DNA from: Zasmidium citrigriseum
Taxonomy: Eukaryota; Ascomycota; Dothideomycetes; Mycosphaerellales; Mycosphaerellaceae
Length of the DNA: 64,000 nt
Reading direction: 5' to 3'
Assembly: GCA_002786025.1 (NCBI GenBank)
Contig: NHNW01000033.1
Coordinates: forward strand, 248,001 to 312,000
The position numbers and the translations under genes were made by a program. Every line of letters starts with the position of its first letter. The stretch's first letter is position 1. Under the pieces are notes generated by a model that worked only from the letters and a program-made list of their open reading frames with translations, had not been told where the DNA came from and searched no databases. Positions 22,844 through 33,800 of the stretch are shown one piece after another.

Positions 22844-23339
22844 GTATGATCTCTCCTGTCCTACTGCAACACATGCTTCATTCAAGAATTCAGTTTTGAA
22901 GGGGCAGAACTCGAGCCTCCAACAAGATGTCGCGAAGATCGGAAGAGAAACCATAGAAACGGAGGGGAAGAAGTAGACATAGAGAAAGCAATAAAGACCT
23001 TTGACGCAACCACCTCCCCCATGCATAAAATCATAGCGCACTTGCATAAAAGCCCGATTAGTCACGCACAACTTCATCGACGGACGACCATTTACTTTGC
23101 ACGTCTCCGTCCCCGTGAGCGAAGATCAAAGCAGGGAATAATTGCGGCTAAAGACGAGGCCAGTCTTAACAGGGCAGTGCTGGACAGAGTGGTCGAGTAG
23201 GGCTGGGTAGCATTCAAGTATATCTAGGAGACTCGTTCGAAGCCTGATCCCGCACCAGCATTGAAACTCTCTTCCTGCACTCGGGTTCTCTCCCAACATT
23301 TCAACTCCACTATACAATCGAATTTACCAACTTGCAACA
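22844..23339. other. Intergenic, no gene seen
   Basis: About 500 bases between the HAD phosphatase and the isoflavone-reductase-like gene, holding the terminator of one and the promoter of the other. Confidence 0.5.
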
Positions 23340-24391
23340 ATGCCACCCATCAAAGTCGGCCTCGTCGGCGCCTCAGGCGAAACAGGCACCTCCATCGTCA
23401 ACGGCCTCCTCGAAGCAGGCAATTTCGTGAGTCTACCCCAACAACCTCCCCACACCACCACACCCCTAACGCAACCCTCCAGGATCTCATCGCCCTAACC
23501 CGCCCCTCCTCAATGACCAAACCAGTCAACAAAACCCTCAAATCCCGCGGCGTGACCCTCCGTCCATGCGACTTGACCGCCCCGCAATCCGAGCTCGTGG
23601 CCACACTCTCCGACATCGAAATTTTGATCTCAAGTATCTTCCCCATGGACATCGCCGCCCAAATCCCCCTCGCCACAGCCGCCAAAACCGCCGGCGTGAA
23701 ACGTTTCCTGCCTTGTGCTTTCGCGACCGTCATGCCAAGGGGCGGGATCCACGCTATCCTGGATGAGAAAGAAAAGGTCTACGACCATATCAAGCAATTA
23801 AATCTTCCCTACACGATCGTCGACGTCGGATGGTGGTTTCAGCTTTCGATCCCGAGATTACCTTCCGGGAAGACGGATTACGTGCAACTCACGCCGTCGA
23901 ATATCCTCGTCGGGGAGGGGGATGTCCCGAGTGCGTTGACGGATTTGAGGGATATTGGACGGTATGTGGCGAGGATCGTTGTTGATGAGAGGACGGTGAA
24001 TAAGTATGTTTTGGTCTGGAATGAGTTGTGGACGCAGAAGGCCGTTTTTGAGTGTGTTGAGAGGCTGTCCGGGGAGAGCGTGGAGAGGAAGTCTGTTTCT
24101 GAGGCCGAGTTGAGGGAGATTGTGAGGAACTCGTCGGACGAGTACAATATGCAGGCGTTGGTGCATAAGGTCCCGGCACAGTACCAGCTCTCGTGGGGAA
24201 TCAGGGGGGATAATCAGCCGGAGTATGCGAAGTACTTGGGGTATGTTGATGGTAAGGACTTGTATCCGGACTTCAAATTTCGAGGCTTCGAGGAGTACGT
24301 TAAGGAGGTCCTAGGTGGCGGAGCAAAAGGGGTCTATGAAGGCCGATTCGAGGAGCTGAAGGAGAAGTTCAACCAGCAGGCGTCGACCTAA
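23340..24391 (+). CDS. Isoflavone-reductase-like NmrA family protein
   Basis: Two exons (23340-23426, 23483-24391) with a 56-base GTGAGT..CAG intron give 331 residues. VGLVGASGETGTS is the NADPH-binding turn of the isoflavone reductase/pinoresinol reductase branch of atypical short-chain dehydrogenases. Later blocks typical of this branch are GVKRFLPCAFATV, DEKEKVYDHIKQLNLPYTIVDVGWW and DIGRYVARIVVDERT. The lysine in the EKEKVYDH segment is in the position of the catalytic Lys. Fungal members act on phenolic or other secondary metabolites, and the substrate here is unknown. It is only distantly similar to the NmrA pair at 5-8 kb. Confidence 0.92.
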
Positions 24392-24723
24392 AATTACAAT
24401 CAGCAAGCCGACAGATGTGCGTGACTTACTTGTGCTGTGGTGGCGTTTCGGAGATGTGTCGTGAAAGTTGCACCTTGCGTGGCTTTAGTTTGCGGCATCA
24501 ATATCAATACAACTCATGCCTAGTGTAGGCTGGCGAATGGTGTTTGTTCCACTTGATTCCTTCCCCGCACATCCAGAATCTTGCATAAGGAGCGGGCGGT
24601 CGCGAAAGCGCCGGGATGAAGTGGTACAAGTACAAGTTGTTGATCCGCTGTGGTGTAACCCATTTTGTGTCCCTTTCCCAAACGCCAGGCCAGGTCAGCC
24701 AACTGATAGCACCCCTGCTATCT
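24392..24723. other. Convergent 3' intergenic region
   Basis: About 330 bases between the stop codons of the reductase (plus) and ORM1 (minus). No gene seen. Confidence 0.5.
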
Positions 24724-25402
24724 TTATCGTTCCGTTGGTTCGGGATTGAATAAAGCAAGTCTCATCCGATGCAGCTAGAATACAAGTCAGTCCATGTCCC
24801 ATCTTGCTTTTATGATGTATACGTACTGCAGGTAACTTCGGTACCACAACGGCAACGGTCGCGAGGAAGTTGATCATGAAGTACGCCAGGTCATAATGCG
24901 TGTAATGTGTGCTGACGAGGAATAGACATATTGGCACTGCCAGCAGAAACTTCTTCGCAGGCGTATACTGATCCTCGTTGTCGATTTGTTCCCACATGTT
25001 CAAATTGTCGTATGCCCCTGCATTGAACTCGAAAGGAATTCCCCGGACCCAGTGGAACATCAGATAGGAGCCGAACATGTAGGTGATGTTGACGAGCGTC
25101 CATGACGTCTCCTGTGTGACCGAGGGGACAATATCGTAGACGATTTTGAGGAGGAGAATGATGATGATGTGAATCAACCAGGCACCTGATATTCAAATTA
25201 GTGCACGTGCTCTTGCAAAATATCGCCCATGATGCCACAAAGTATTCATCATCTCACCTTTTGCGTTGACCCACTGGGCGTTCAGATTGGGCAGGACGGC
25301 CTGATCACTCTGCTGCTCGAGACTCTCCGGGGGCTCCTGGTACATCAGACTGCTACTCCTCCGCCGTCTCTTCATGTCCTTGTCTTTGCTATTGCTGCTC
25401 AT
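24724..25402 (-). CDS. ORM1: ORM1/ORMDL sphingolipid regulator
   Basis: Three exons (25402-25258, 25185-24827, 24774-24724) with introns of 72 and 52 bases give at least 184 residues. The ORMDL core is clear: RRRRSSSLMYQEP, NLNAQWVNAKGAW, VTQETSWTLVNITYMFGSYLMFHW, PFEFNAGAYDNLNMWEQID, PAKKFLLAVPICLFL and THYTHYDLAYF. ORM proteins sit in the ER membrane and restrain serine palmitoyltransferase; phosphorylation of the N-terminal Ser-rich segment, seen here as RRRRSSSL, relieves inhibition. The start at 25402 is the first ATG of the exon, but the same frame is open about 290 bases further upstream with protein-like content, so the true N-terminus may be longer and come from another exon. Confidence 0.92.
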
Positions 25403-26718
25403 CTTGCGCTCGGCCGACTGTACACAGAGGGGCGGCGAGGGGTTCACCCTGTCGGCGAAGGTGATACCGCCGCGCTGGAGAATTGTGGAAGACAGTTTGG
25501 CGGTGTTGTCGGCGGGACGGTGCCGGAGGGAGGGTAGGAATAGCAGGTTGGGCGCCAGCTTGCTGCCGGTCGGGGGGTGATTGGTGGTTGCAGCGGTGGG
25601 CAGAGCGGGTGTCGAGGTGTCGAAGAGGTGTTGGTGGCCTCTTTGTCCTCGTGTCTTCGGAGGGAGACAGCGGAACGGCGGCGTAGTTCGGGGTCAAAGC
25701 GGCCGGCGCAGAGCTAGCTTGGTGCGCACGCGAGCAGAAGTGAATGCCGGGGTCCTGGGGGGCGGAGACGGTGTCGTTCGCGGTGCAGGGTGCGGAGCGG
25801 TGGGCGATGGTGATTGTTGAGGAGAGGAAGGCAAAGGAATCGGCGAGGGAGTTGTCTATGGGCGGCGAGTGTCGTGGGCGAGCTTCCTCGCGCCAGCCAA
25901 GTGTTCAGGGTCAGCAGCAGACAAGTGGAACTGCTGACGTGCCTCTGCGCTGCGAACTGGCCACCAGAGGCCCTGACCTTCTCCCTTTGCCCGCTATTTC
26001 TGGCACCACTATCAACATTAACCCGTGATCTAGAAGCCGTCTACTCTCAATAGCAATTAATTGCTTGTCTTCTAGCCTGCCTCTTGTACTACTTAGCCCA
26101 AAACTCCAAACCACCGTGCTGTCCATCAATCAATTCCTCCATTTCTCCAATCCTCCGAACCGGCCTTGGCGTCGTATCGTCACCGGCACGCCTGCCATCC
26201 CTACAATCGAGTCGTACGATTACAAAAGCCGTCCCTGTGAATGGCTCCTGATAGCATCACTGCGAATGCCCTGCTACGTGAGAATTATGCAACTGAGATT
26301 AGCTGCTGCCTGGAAAACATTCGACTCCGGGCCCGACAACGGCCGTGAGAAGACGGGCCTTCCATGATGAGATGCCAGCGGAAGTAGTCCCGACAGACCG
26401 TGAGACGAAGGGTCCATCCCCGAGGACAACATCCTCGTCCAAGCAACAGAAGAGCTGTTTGAGGGTCTATGTATAATGATTGTGGAAATGACGAGAATGG
26501 TAGTGAAGCAGTTCCTCACATTCACATGAAGATGAAGATGCGAGAAGGGTCCAGTGCCACGACATTCGCCATCAACAGTGCGCGCCTTCCTTACTTCAAA
26601 TCCTCGCGTGAACACTTCAACTCACCACCACCAAAGCGTATACACATCAGACTCGCCAACACCTACTCAGTGTATACACAACAAACTCACCATCACCTGC
26701 AACATCACACGCAGCAAC
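25403..26718. other. Divergent region upstream of ORM1 and AIR-like genes
   Basis: About 1.3 kb. Nearest ORM1, two minus-strand frames look protein-like in succession. One, about 25900-25620, contains NYAAVPLSPSEDTRTKRPP; the other, about 25690-25403, contains GGITFADRVNPSPP. They may be part of a longer ORM1 N-terminus interrupted by an indel or an unrecognised splice. The remainder shows no gene. Confidence 0.4.
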
Positions 26719-27917
26719 ATGTCCGACTCTGAGAGTGAATCTCGCACCGCCGCAGTAGGCAGAATGCGCTATCCACATGGTAAGTCAGGTGTAGATGCTG
26801 GTCCGCCAGTGGCGGGCGGCGTACAGAGGGGCAGTGAGAGCGACGAGAGCAAGGAGTCTGGTGAGATATCCAGCTCCTCAAGCGGCAGCCGTCGCAACAG
26901 CCAACAGGTGAGCTTCCTCAAGGAAAGTATCGCCGTCTTTCACTTTGTTCATTCTTCCTTCACAGGGCCAGAAGCGGCCGCATCCCCAAGACAGCGACAG
27001 CGACCAGGGCAGCGAGAGCGATGATAGTAGCTCCGAGACAGACTCTTCTTCGGCGGAGACAGATGACAGCGAGGATGAAGCTCCCGCTCATTCCATGGCT
27101 TCTCCACGAGGGCATTCTCACTCTGGACACGCTGATAAGAAACTTAAAGGAAGCAACCCAGGTGAAGACAGCCGCCTCCGCATGAAGCACCTTTCACAAC
27201 AAGACCGCGACGAACAAGAGGACTATTTCCTCTACTACTCCGGCTACGCCAGCGACAACGACCTCGTGAGGTGCTTCTGCTGTGGCGAATTGGGTCACAT
27301 CCGCGAGGGCTGTCCGGAGCGTGTCTGCAAGTACTGCGGCGTGAAGGACCAGCACGCCTCCTACACCTGTCCGTCCGGCCGCAAGTGCGCACGATGCCGC
27401 CAACGTGGACATGATACCACGACCTGCACGAATCCCACGCGCCCGCCAGCAGTCGTCCCATGTGATGTCTGCGGTGAGAAGGGGCACGTGGAGGAGGAGT
27501 GCGTCAAACTCTGGTGGACCTCCAAGGAAGAAGTCCCCATGCCCAAGGTGCACCGCATGTACAAGGCGTGCTACAATTGCGGCGATGACGGCCTTCACGC
27601 GCACTTTGGCGATGATTGCCCTTACCTGGAGAGAGACCAAGTCACCGGCCAGATCGACACGTGGAGCGCGAAGCACGCGAACTTGTATATCGACCCCAAT
27701 GTCGTACCGGACGATGAGAGGGACGACTACACCAGCAGCGCCGAGGATGAGGACGAGGGCATGGGAGGTGAGCAGGGAAGTGAAGCCGGCGAGGTGAAGG
27801 AAAGCTCACCGCCACCACCAGCACGCAACTGGTTCGTATCTCCGTTCGAATGCAACGATCCATGCTAACGAATGATGCTACAGGCAGTTGGCCATGCTCG
27901 ATGATGCTCGGGATTGA
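26719..27917 (+). CDS. AIR1/2-like zinc-knuckle RNA-binding protein
   Basis: Three exons (26719-26907, 26966-27831, 27884-27917) give 362 residues; introns are 58 and 52 bases, the second with a GTTCGT donor. An N-terminal Ser/Asp/Glu-rich disordered region of about 160 residues is followed by five CCHC zinc knuckles: CFCCGELGHIREGC, CKYCGVKDQHASYTC, CARCRQRGHDTTTC, CDVCGEKGHVEEEC and CYNCGDDGLHAHFGDDC. This arrangement matches AIR1/AIR2, the RNA-binding subunits of the nuclear TRAMP polyadenylation complex that feeds aberrant RNA to the exosome. An acidic tail follows and the last exon encodes only eleven residues. Other zinc-knuckle proteins are possible, but five knuckles with this spacing favour AIR. 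Confidence 0.9.
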
Positions 27918-28066
27918 GACGTCCAATTTCATAAGAAGCATCATATCACGTAGATTCACAAGTGCAAGCAGGGCGCGAGGCGTTTTGGGTGAATGAAGAG
28001 CGATCAGGGCTCACATGGGTGGAGTTTGCTTTTGACTGTACACTATACTACAAGGCTGTAACTGTA

Positions 28067-28779
28067 CTATCGCCCTCTCTGGGCCACACCCGGCGTCCAA
28101 GCCTCCGGCTGCCAACTTTCACTAGGAGCGCCTTTCGGCTGCAAATGTGCCCAAGGATTCTCTTTCCTCTTCTTCTCCTTCGTCCGTCCCTTGAACCTCC
28201 CCTCATCCTCCGGCTTGCCTTTACTAGCCTTGGCCACCTTCTCCTCATCCTCCACAGCATTCCTAACCCCCTGCTTCTCCTCCGGCTCCGTCGGCTGCGC
28301 ATATCCCCCAGGATCCTCCACCTCCATCGCAGGTTTCGGCTGCTGTTCATTCGGCGCATCAAGATACGACGGTATACTCTTCCACCGTTCATCCGCCTCC
28401 GCCGCCAACCTCTTCATCATCGCCTGTCGCGAAATCTCATACTGCTGTTCCTGGATCGAGGGCGCTTCTTCGCGAGTGTGCCGGAGCCATTGGTGCCATT
28501 GCGCTATTCATACCATTAGCACCTGATCATTCACCACTCTTACAAGTGATATGTGGTGAATATGGTATACGCACGAGAGATCTTAACATCCGCATAATGA
28601 ATCTTCCTCGTATACCTCACAATCCTCCTCAGACGATTCGCATTCAGCGCATCTTTAAACTCCCAGAACGTATTGCCCGCCAAGTCCGCGCCTACGAGGC
28701 GTTGTTTTCGCCACGGGAGCCGCAGGGCTTTCCATTTGTACCAGGCTTGTTTGAAGAGGGAGGGCGCTTGGGTTGTCAT
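28067..28779 (-). CDS. Complex I assembly factor NDUFAF2-like
   Basis: Two exons (28779-28575 and 28503-28067) with a 71-base GTGCGT..ATAG intron give 213 residues. The N-terminal 85 residues carry the NDUFA12/B17.2 domain: WKALRLPWRKQRLVGADLAG, then FWEF, RRIVRYTRKIHYADVKISPQWHQWLRHTREEAPS. The long charged C-terminal tail (Glu/Lys-rich) favours the assembly factor NDUFAF2 (B17.2L/mimitin type) over the structural subunit NDUFA12, which is shorter. It should work in mitochondria during assembly of respiratory complex I. It shares a divergent promoter region with GET3. Confidence 0.9.
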
Positions 28780-29125
28780 CGTTGGATGGTCATTGTGATG
28801 GGAGGATGGTGGTTGGACTGGATGATGGCGAGATTTCGGGCGCGATGCTGCATTTGGGCAACGCGAGTCATGTGAAACGCACGGATCAAGTTAAGGCGGG
28901 ATGACGTGGGTTTTGGCTAGCGGTTAGCGGACGGCCCCGCGATGCTACCAGGTGACTGCAGCTTGTGATCTTGGTTCTGTTTCTCTACTAAACACGTTGC
29001 GATAGTACCTTCGAGAAGACTGACAACTTCGACGACCTGACTCACTATCCGACGCCTTCGACATCCCTCGACTCGATTTTCCCCGCTACGAAACTCGCCC
29101 ATCTAAGCTCGAAACATATCCCAAC
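28780..29125. other. Divergent promoter of NDUFAF2-like gene and GET3
   Basis: About 345 bases between two start codons on opposite strands. No other feature recognised. Confidence 0.5.
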
Positions 29126-30308
29126 ATGGCGGACGAAGAAATGGATCCCTCTCTGAAGCCTATTATTGAGCAGAAGAGTCTTCGCTGGGTATTTGTAGGA
29201 GGTACACAGAAGCTGTGCTATTATGTTCAGGACACTTGCTGACATTGGATCCTTCTCTCCTGCAGGCAAAGGCGGCGTCAGTCACATGTAAAGGGCAGAA
29301 TGACCCGAGAAAAGATGCTAAGATCATGACAGGTTGGCAAGACGACGACATCATGCTCTCTGGCAGTCCAGATGGCCAAAGCGAGAAAGAGCGTGCTTCT
29401 GATATCGACTGACCCTGCCCACAACCTCTCCGATGCATTCGGCGTCAAGTTCGGCAAGGATGCGAGGCCGGTGCCTGGCGTGGAAGGACTGGCGGCTATG
29501 GAGATCGACCCGAACGGCAGCATCAACGACCTGATCGCAGCTGGTGGAGAAGAGGCGCAGGATGCGATGGCAGGACTGGGCGGTGTGGGAAGCATGTTTC
29601 AAGACATGGCATTCTCGATCCCTGGCGTGGATGAGGCCATGTCGTTTGCCGAAGTGCTGAAGCAGGTCAAGGGCATGGAGTATGAGCTAATCATCTTCGA
29701 TACGGCACCCACTGGACATACGCTGCGTTTCTTGCAGTTCCCTACTGTCTTGGAGAAGGCTCTCGACAAGCTCAGCCAGCTCAGTCAGCAATTCGGCCCC
29801 ATGATCAACAATCTCATCGGTGCGAGGGGTGGCCTGCCCAACGGCCAGAGCTTCGACGATGTTCTCAAGCGCATGCACGACCTGCAGGAGACGATTGGCG
29901 ATGTGAACAAGCAGTTCAAGAACGCCGATCTCACGACCTTTATCCCCGTCCTTATTCCAGAGTTCTTGTCGCTGTACGAGACGGAGCGCATGATTCAAGA
30001 GCTGGGTTCGTATGAGATTGACACGCACGCTATGGTTGTCAATCAGCTTCTCTTCCCGAAGAAGGACAACCCATGCGAGCAGTGCAATGCTCGGAGAAAG
30101 ATGCAGAAGAAGTACCTCGAGCAAATCGATGATCTGTACGGTGAGGACTTCCATGTAGTCAAGATGCCGCTGCTGGTGGATGAGGTGCGAGGTGTGGAAA
30201 GCATTTCGAAGTAAGATTCCCCAGCTACGTTCAGAGTATGTGCATAGGCTAACGAACTTTCACAGATTCAGCGAGATGCTCGTCAAGCCATTCGAAGCAC
30301 CTGCATAG
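29126..30308 (+). CDS. GET3: GET3/ASNA1 tail-anchored protein targeting ATPase
   Basis: Four exons (29126-29201, 29266-29276, 29333-30210, 30266-30308) give 335 residues. The second exon is only 11 bases long and encodes part of the P-loop: GGKGGVGKTTT is assembled from exons 1, 2 and 3. Without it the deviant Walker A motif of this ArsA-like family would be lost. Other hallmarks are [13 protein letters not shown] (switch I), [16 protein letters not shown] (switch II), and [11 protein letters not shown], whose Cys pair binds zinc at the dimer interface. GET3 captures tail-anchored membrane proteins in the cytosol and delivers them to the GET1/GET2 receptor at the ER. Introns are 64, 56 and 55 bases. 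Confidence 0.96.
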
Positions 30309-30825
30309 ATGGCTGTTTAGGTCCTTCACACGGTTATAGAATGGATGGACGGAGGGATGCACATGTCACGAACTGGCTTTCCAGTATCACGGCCTACAGA
30401 ATTACAAGAGAGCATGGCGTTGGCGAGGAGTGGTGTGGTGTGGTGGCGTGGAAGGGGATTGCTTGAATAATACCCAGCCCAAGTGAGCGAGCGAGGAGAC
30501 GAAGCTGTGATACAAGAAGACCAAGAACATAGGTACGTCAAATGCCTTTGGTACGAAATGCCTCGAATTCTATCTACTCTATCCTCTATCTCCTGTTTGA
30601 TCTATTGCTCTGTAACGAAAAGGTATCTCTGCTGTATTAACATTACGCTGATGCTGGTGAAGGTAAACTTGTATGTGCGCGCCGGCAAAGCGAGTGTCGG
30701 TGGTCAGGGTATCATGCAAAATCCATCGCCTGTCTCGTTCTCATCCTCTTTCCATCTATTCCCACCAAACTCCCAAGACCCCTAGTGTATTAATGAATCG
30801 AAATATATATCAAAAGAAAAGTGTC
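30309..30825. other. Convergent 3' intergenic region
   Basis: About 515 bases between GET3 and the stop of the NRPS-like gene. No gene seen; short plus-strand ORFs run on as antisense of the NRPS-like gene. Confidence 0.5.
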
Positions 30826-33800
30826 TCAGTTCTTCACCCTCCAATGCCTAGCAACCTCCAAAGTCGGCATCCGATTCCCAGTAAACTCCTCGGCGGGCCA
30901 CCCCTGACTCGTCGTCCCAGCATCAACAACATCACCCGCCATGACGAGCGTGTGCTCCAGCAGACAAGTATCCTCTTCCATCCTCGCACCAGACAAAAGT
31001 CTCGATCCACTCCGCAAAACGGACCTTGCCCCTACGAAAAGAGGGTTGAGATCGAATTTCCCGCGCGTGTTGATGTGTCCCACCAGACTTGCGTCGTCGA
31101 CGGAGACGCGGTCGCCCAACGTGAGGAGGTCCGGCTCGGTGAACATTAACGAGGGGAGGCCACCGGCGAATAAGGCGCAGTCTTTTCCGATGTTGGCTCC
31201 TAGGGCGCGGAAGTAGAGGGTTATCCAGTGGGTTCCTGTCAAGAGGCCGAGGATCCCGTGGCCGCCGTAGCAGTGGCGTCGGAAGGTCTCGAGTTTGAGG
31301 AAGAGTTGCCAGCGTTGACAGTAGGAAGATTTATCCCAGTCGTAGTTTCCTGGTTGTCGGCGGCCGATGACGATCCATTTCGCTGCGATGGTGAACAAGA
31401 GCACGGCGACAGTCTGCAGCGCCATGATCCCTACGATCAGGGCTGTGAAGAATGTGTAGATTGCCAAGGGACGGTACCAGTGGTCTGCGAGGAATGTTGT
31501 GGCGACGATGTTTTGGTCTTTGTACAGACGGGCTACGATTTGGACGGCGGAGACGCTGCCTACGTTCCAGTAGACGCCGTTGATTACGGTTACGAGGGTC
31601 GAGTAGAGGAAGATTGTGAATTGGGACCAGACGCGGTAGGTTGCTTTTCCTTCGTAGAAGGCGCGGCCGAAGGGAGAGGTTGTGTCGTCGGCGGTGGTTG
31701 TGGAGCGGGATGGAGGGATTTCGCGGATGTGAGGCTGGCCGTGCTTGGAGTCGGTGCCGTATTTCTCCATGTTGCTCAGGCTGGAGGTCTCGGAGTTGAG
31801 GAAGTCTTTCGCGAGGGTTGTGCTTGTGGAGTTGATGCTGGACATGTTGATGAGCTCAGCGCGCTTTTCGTCGTATTGTCGACTGAGACGGCCGGGGCCT
31901 GATGGGGTGGAGGTCCCTGTGCTTTGACCTGAGGGCGTGTCGGCGGAGAGGCAGAGGGCTTCGCCGTTTTTGCTGCCGACCCAGGTTGTTTCGGGGGCGT
32001 AGTGACGGTTGCGTCTTGTTAAGGCTCCGCTACCCATGACGACCTTCTCGCCTAGCTCGACACCAGGGAGGAGAACGACTCTGTCTGCCACCATGGCTCC
32101 CGACTTGACCTTCACGTAGTCGCTGCCAGTGCCGTCGGAGGTGACGAGGTGAGATCGAGAGCCGAAGACGACATCGTCGCCAATGTCGATGAGATCCCAG
32201 TCTTGAATAGAGGGTCCGGTGCCAGGCCAGTAGACTCTCTTGCCGACTGTACTCCCCAGTGCTCGAGCGAAGACGGAGGTAGATTCGTAGTGGGTTCCAA
32301 ACAGCTCCGTGAGTTTGTGGAACTGAGGGGCGGGCATCACAGTCCTGAGCCATTGCATCCGGAACTTGGTCATTTGAGATCGGTCGTCTGCGTGGCTGGG
32401 CTTGACTTTTCCGCCGCCGCACAGATCCATGAATGTCTTGACGATCAAGACGGCGACGTAGAAGAAGACTGGTCCCACAGCCACGTTGGCTGCCAAGGCG
32501 AGGTAATGGTAGGCGACTCGATTCGTCGACGCAAACCAGATCATGACCGCACGCAGCATGTCTGGAACTTTCACGGGCTCGTGACGGACAAGAGCGATGA
32601 GGGCGGCCAGCCACGGGACAGCTCCGATGAACTTGACGATGAGGTGGAGTGGCATGCCAATGAGCCATTCGAGGATCCAGTGTGCGGCTGGGATCTTGCT
32701 TGCGGCGAGATCACGGTTGCTCTCATCTGCACCGTCCTTGACTTCCCAGCTTGAGGAGTTGGGACCAATACAAGCATTCTCTGGAACGGTCGTACCAGCT
32801 GCGACGTTTGATGCGAGACCGATGGATGCGTTGCCTCCGATGTTGATTCTGCCCAGGTACATGCTCGTGTTGCGTTCAGCGGCAAATGGCCGGATGATGC
32901 ACCGCTCGAGGGTGACACCGTCTCCAATCGTGATCAAGTCCCACTCGCCAATGGTGACTCCCTTCTGGACTGTCACGCCCCTACCGATGTTGACTCCGAG
33001 AAGGCGAAGGTAGAGCACTCGGGTCCAGTTGAAAAGGCTGAAGACTCCCATGCCAGCAACGCAAGTCGTCTTCTGGACGATCCACCATCGAGTATGGTAT
33101 GAACCCCACATTGGATAGAGACCTTCTCTGTAGCGACCCACGACAAGCCACTTGAAGACGATGGCCAGGATAGGAGCAACGATTCGAGTGCACATTCCGC
33201 CGATGGTGATGGAGACGACAAGATCGAAGAGTCTTCCGTACAAGTAGTTGCTCGTGACCCATTCCTGAGTCTCGGTCAACATGTACATGAAGATCGTCCA
33301 GGTCAAGGCACGTCTCATGGGGTAGAAGATTCCGATTGGGATCAGCTGGAGCAGGAGTAGGAGCGGGTTTGTCGAGCTGCAGGTCTTCTCACAGCCGGGT
33401 AGGAAGTCTGGCTCCTTGATGATGACCTTCTCGTCGGGAGAGGCTTGGTCCTTGGGCAGCTTCTCTTCGATGACCGCGGCGAGTTGAGAGACCTTTGGAT
33501 TGGTGAAGAGGATATTGATTGGCAGACGGAGTGGGTACTCTTTTCTTAACGCGTTGAGAAGTCGGCCAGCGCCCATGCTGTCTCCGCCCAGTCCGAAGAA
33601 GTCGGAGTCGGCGGAGATGTTGGCTGCTGCGATGTTGAGAACTTGAGCGAAGACTTTGCTGACGGTGGCCTCGATTGGTGAAAGGTCGCCGGAGACTGTT
33701 GTGGTGGTTGTCGGCGCGAGCTTCTTTTCGAGAGCGATCTGATCAACAACGCCGTATGCATCACGCGGGAATGGCTCAGGCAGCTGTGAGATCTTGGATG

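Noticed and set aside
31228..31902. 224-codon plus-strand ORF within the NRPS-like gene
   Set aside because: Lies wholly antisense to a well-supported coding region and reads as low-complexity shadow protein.
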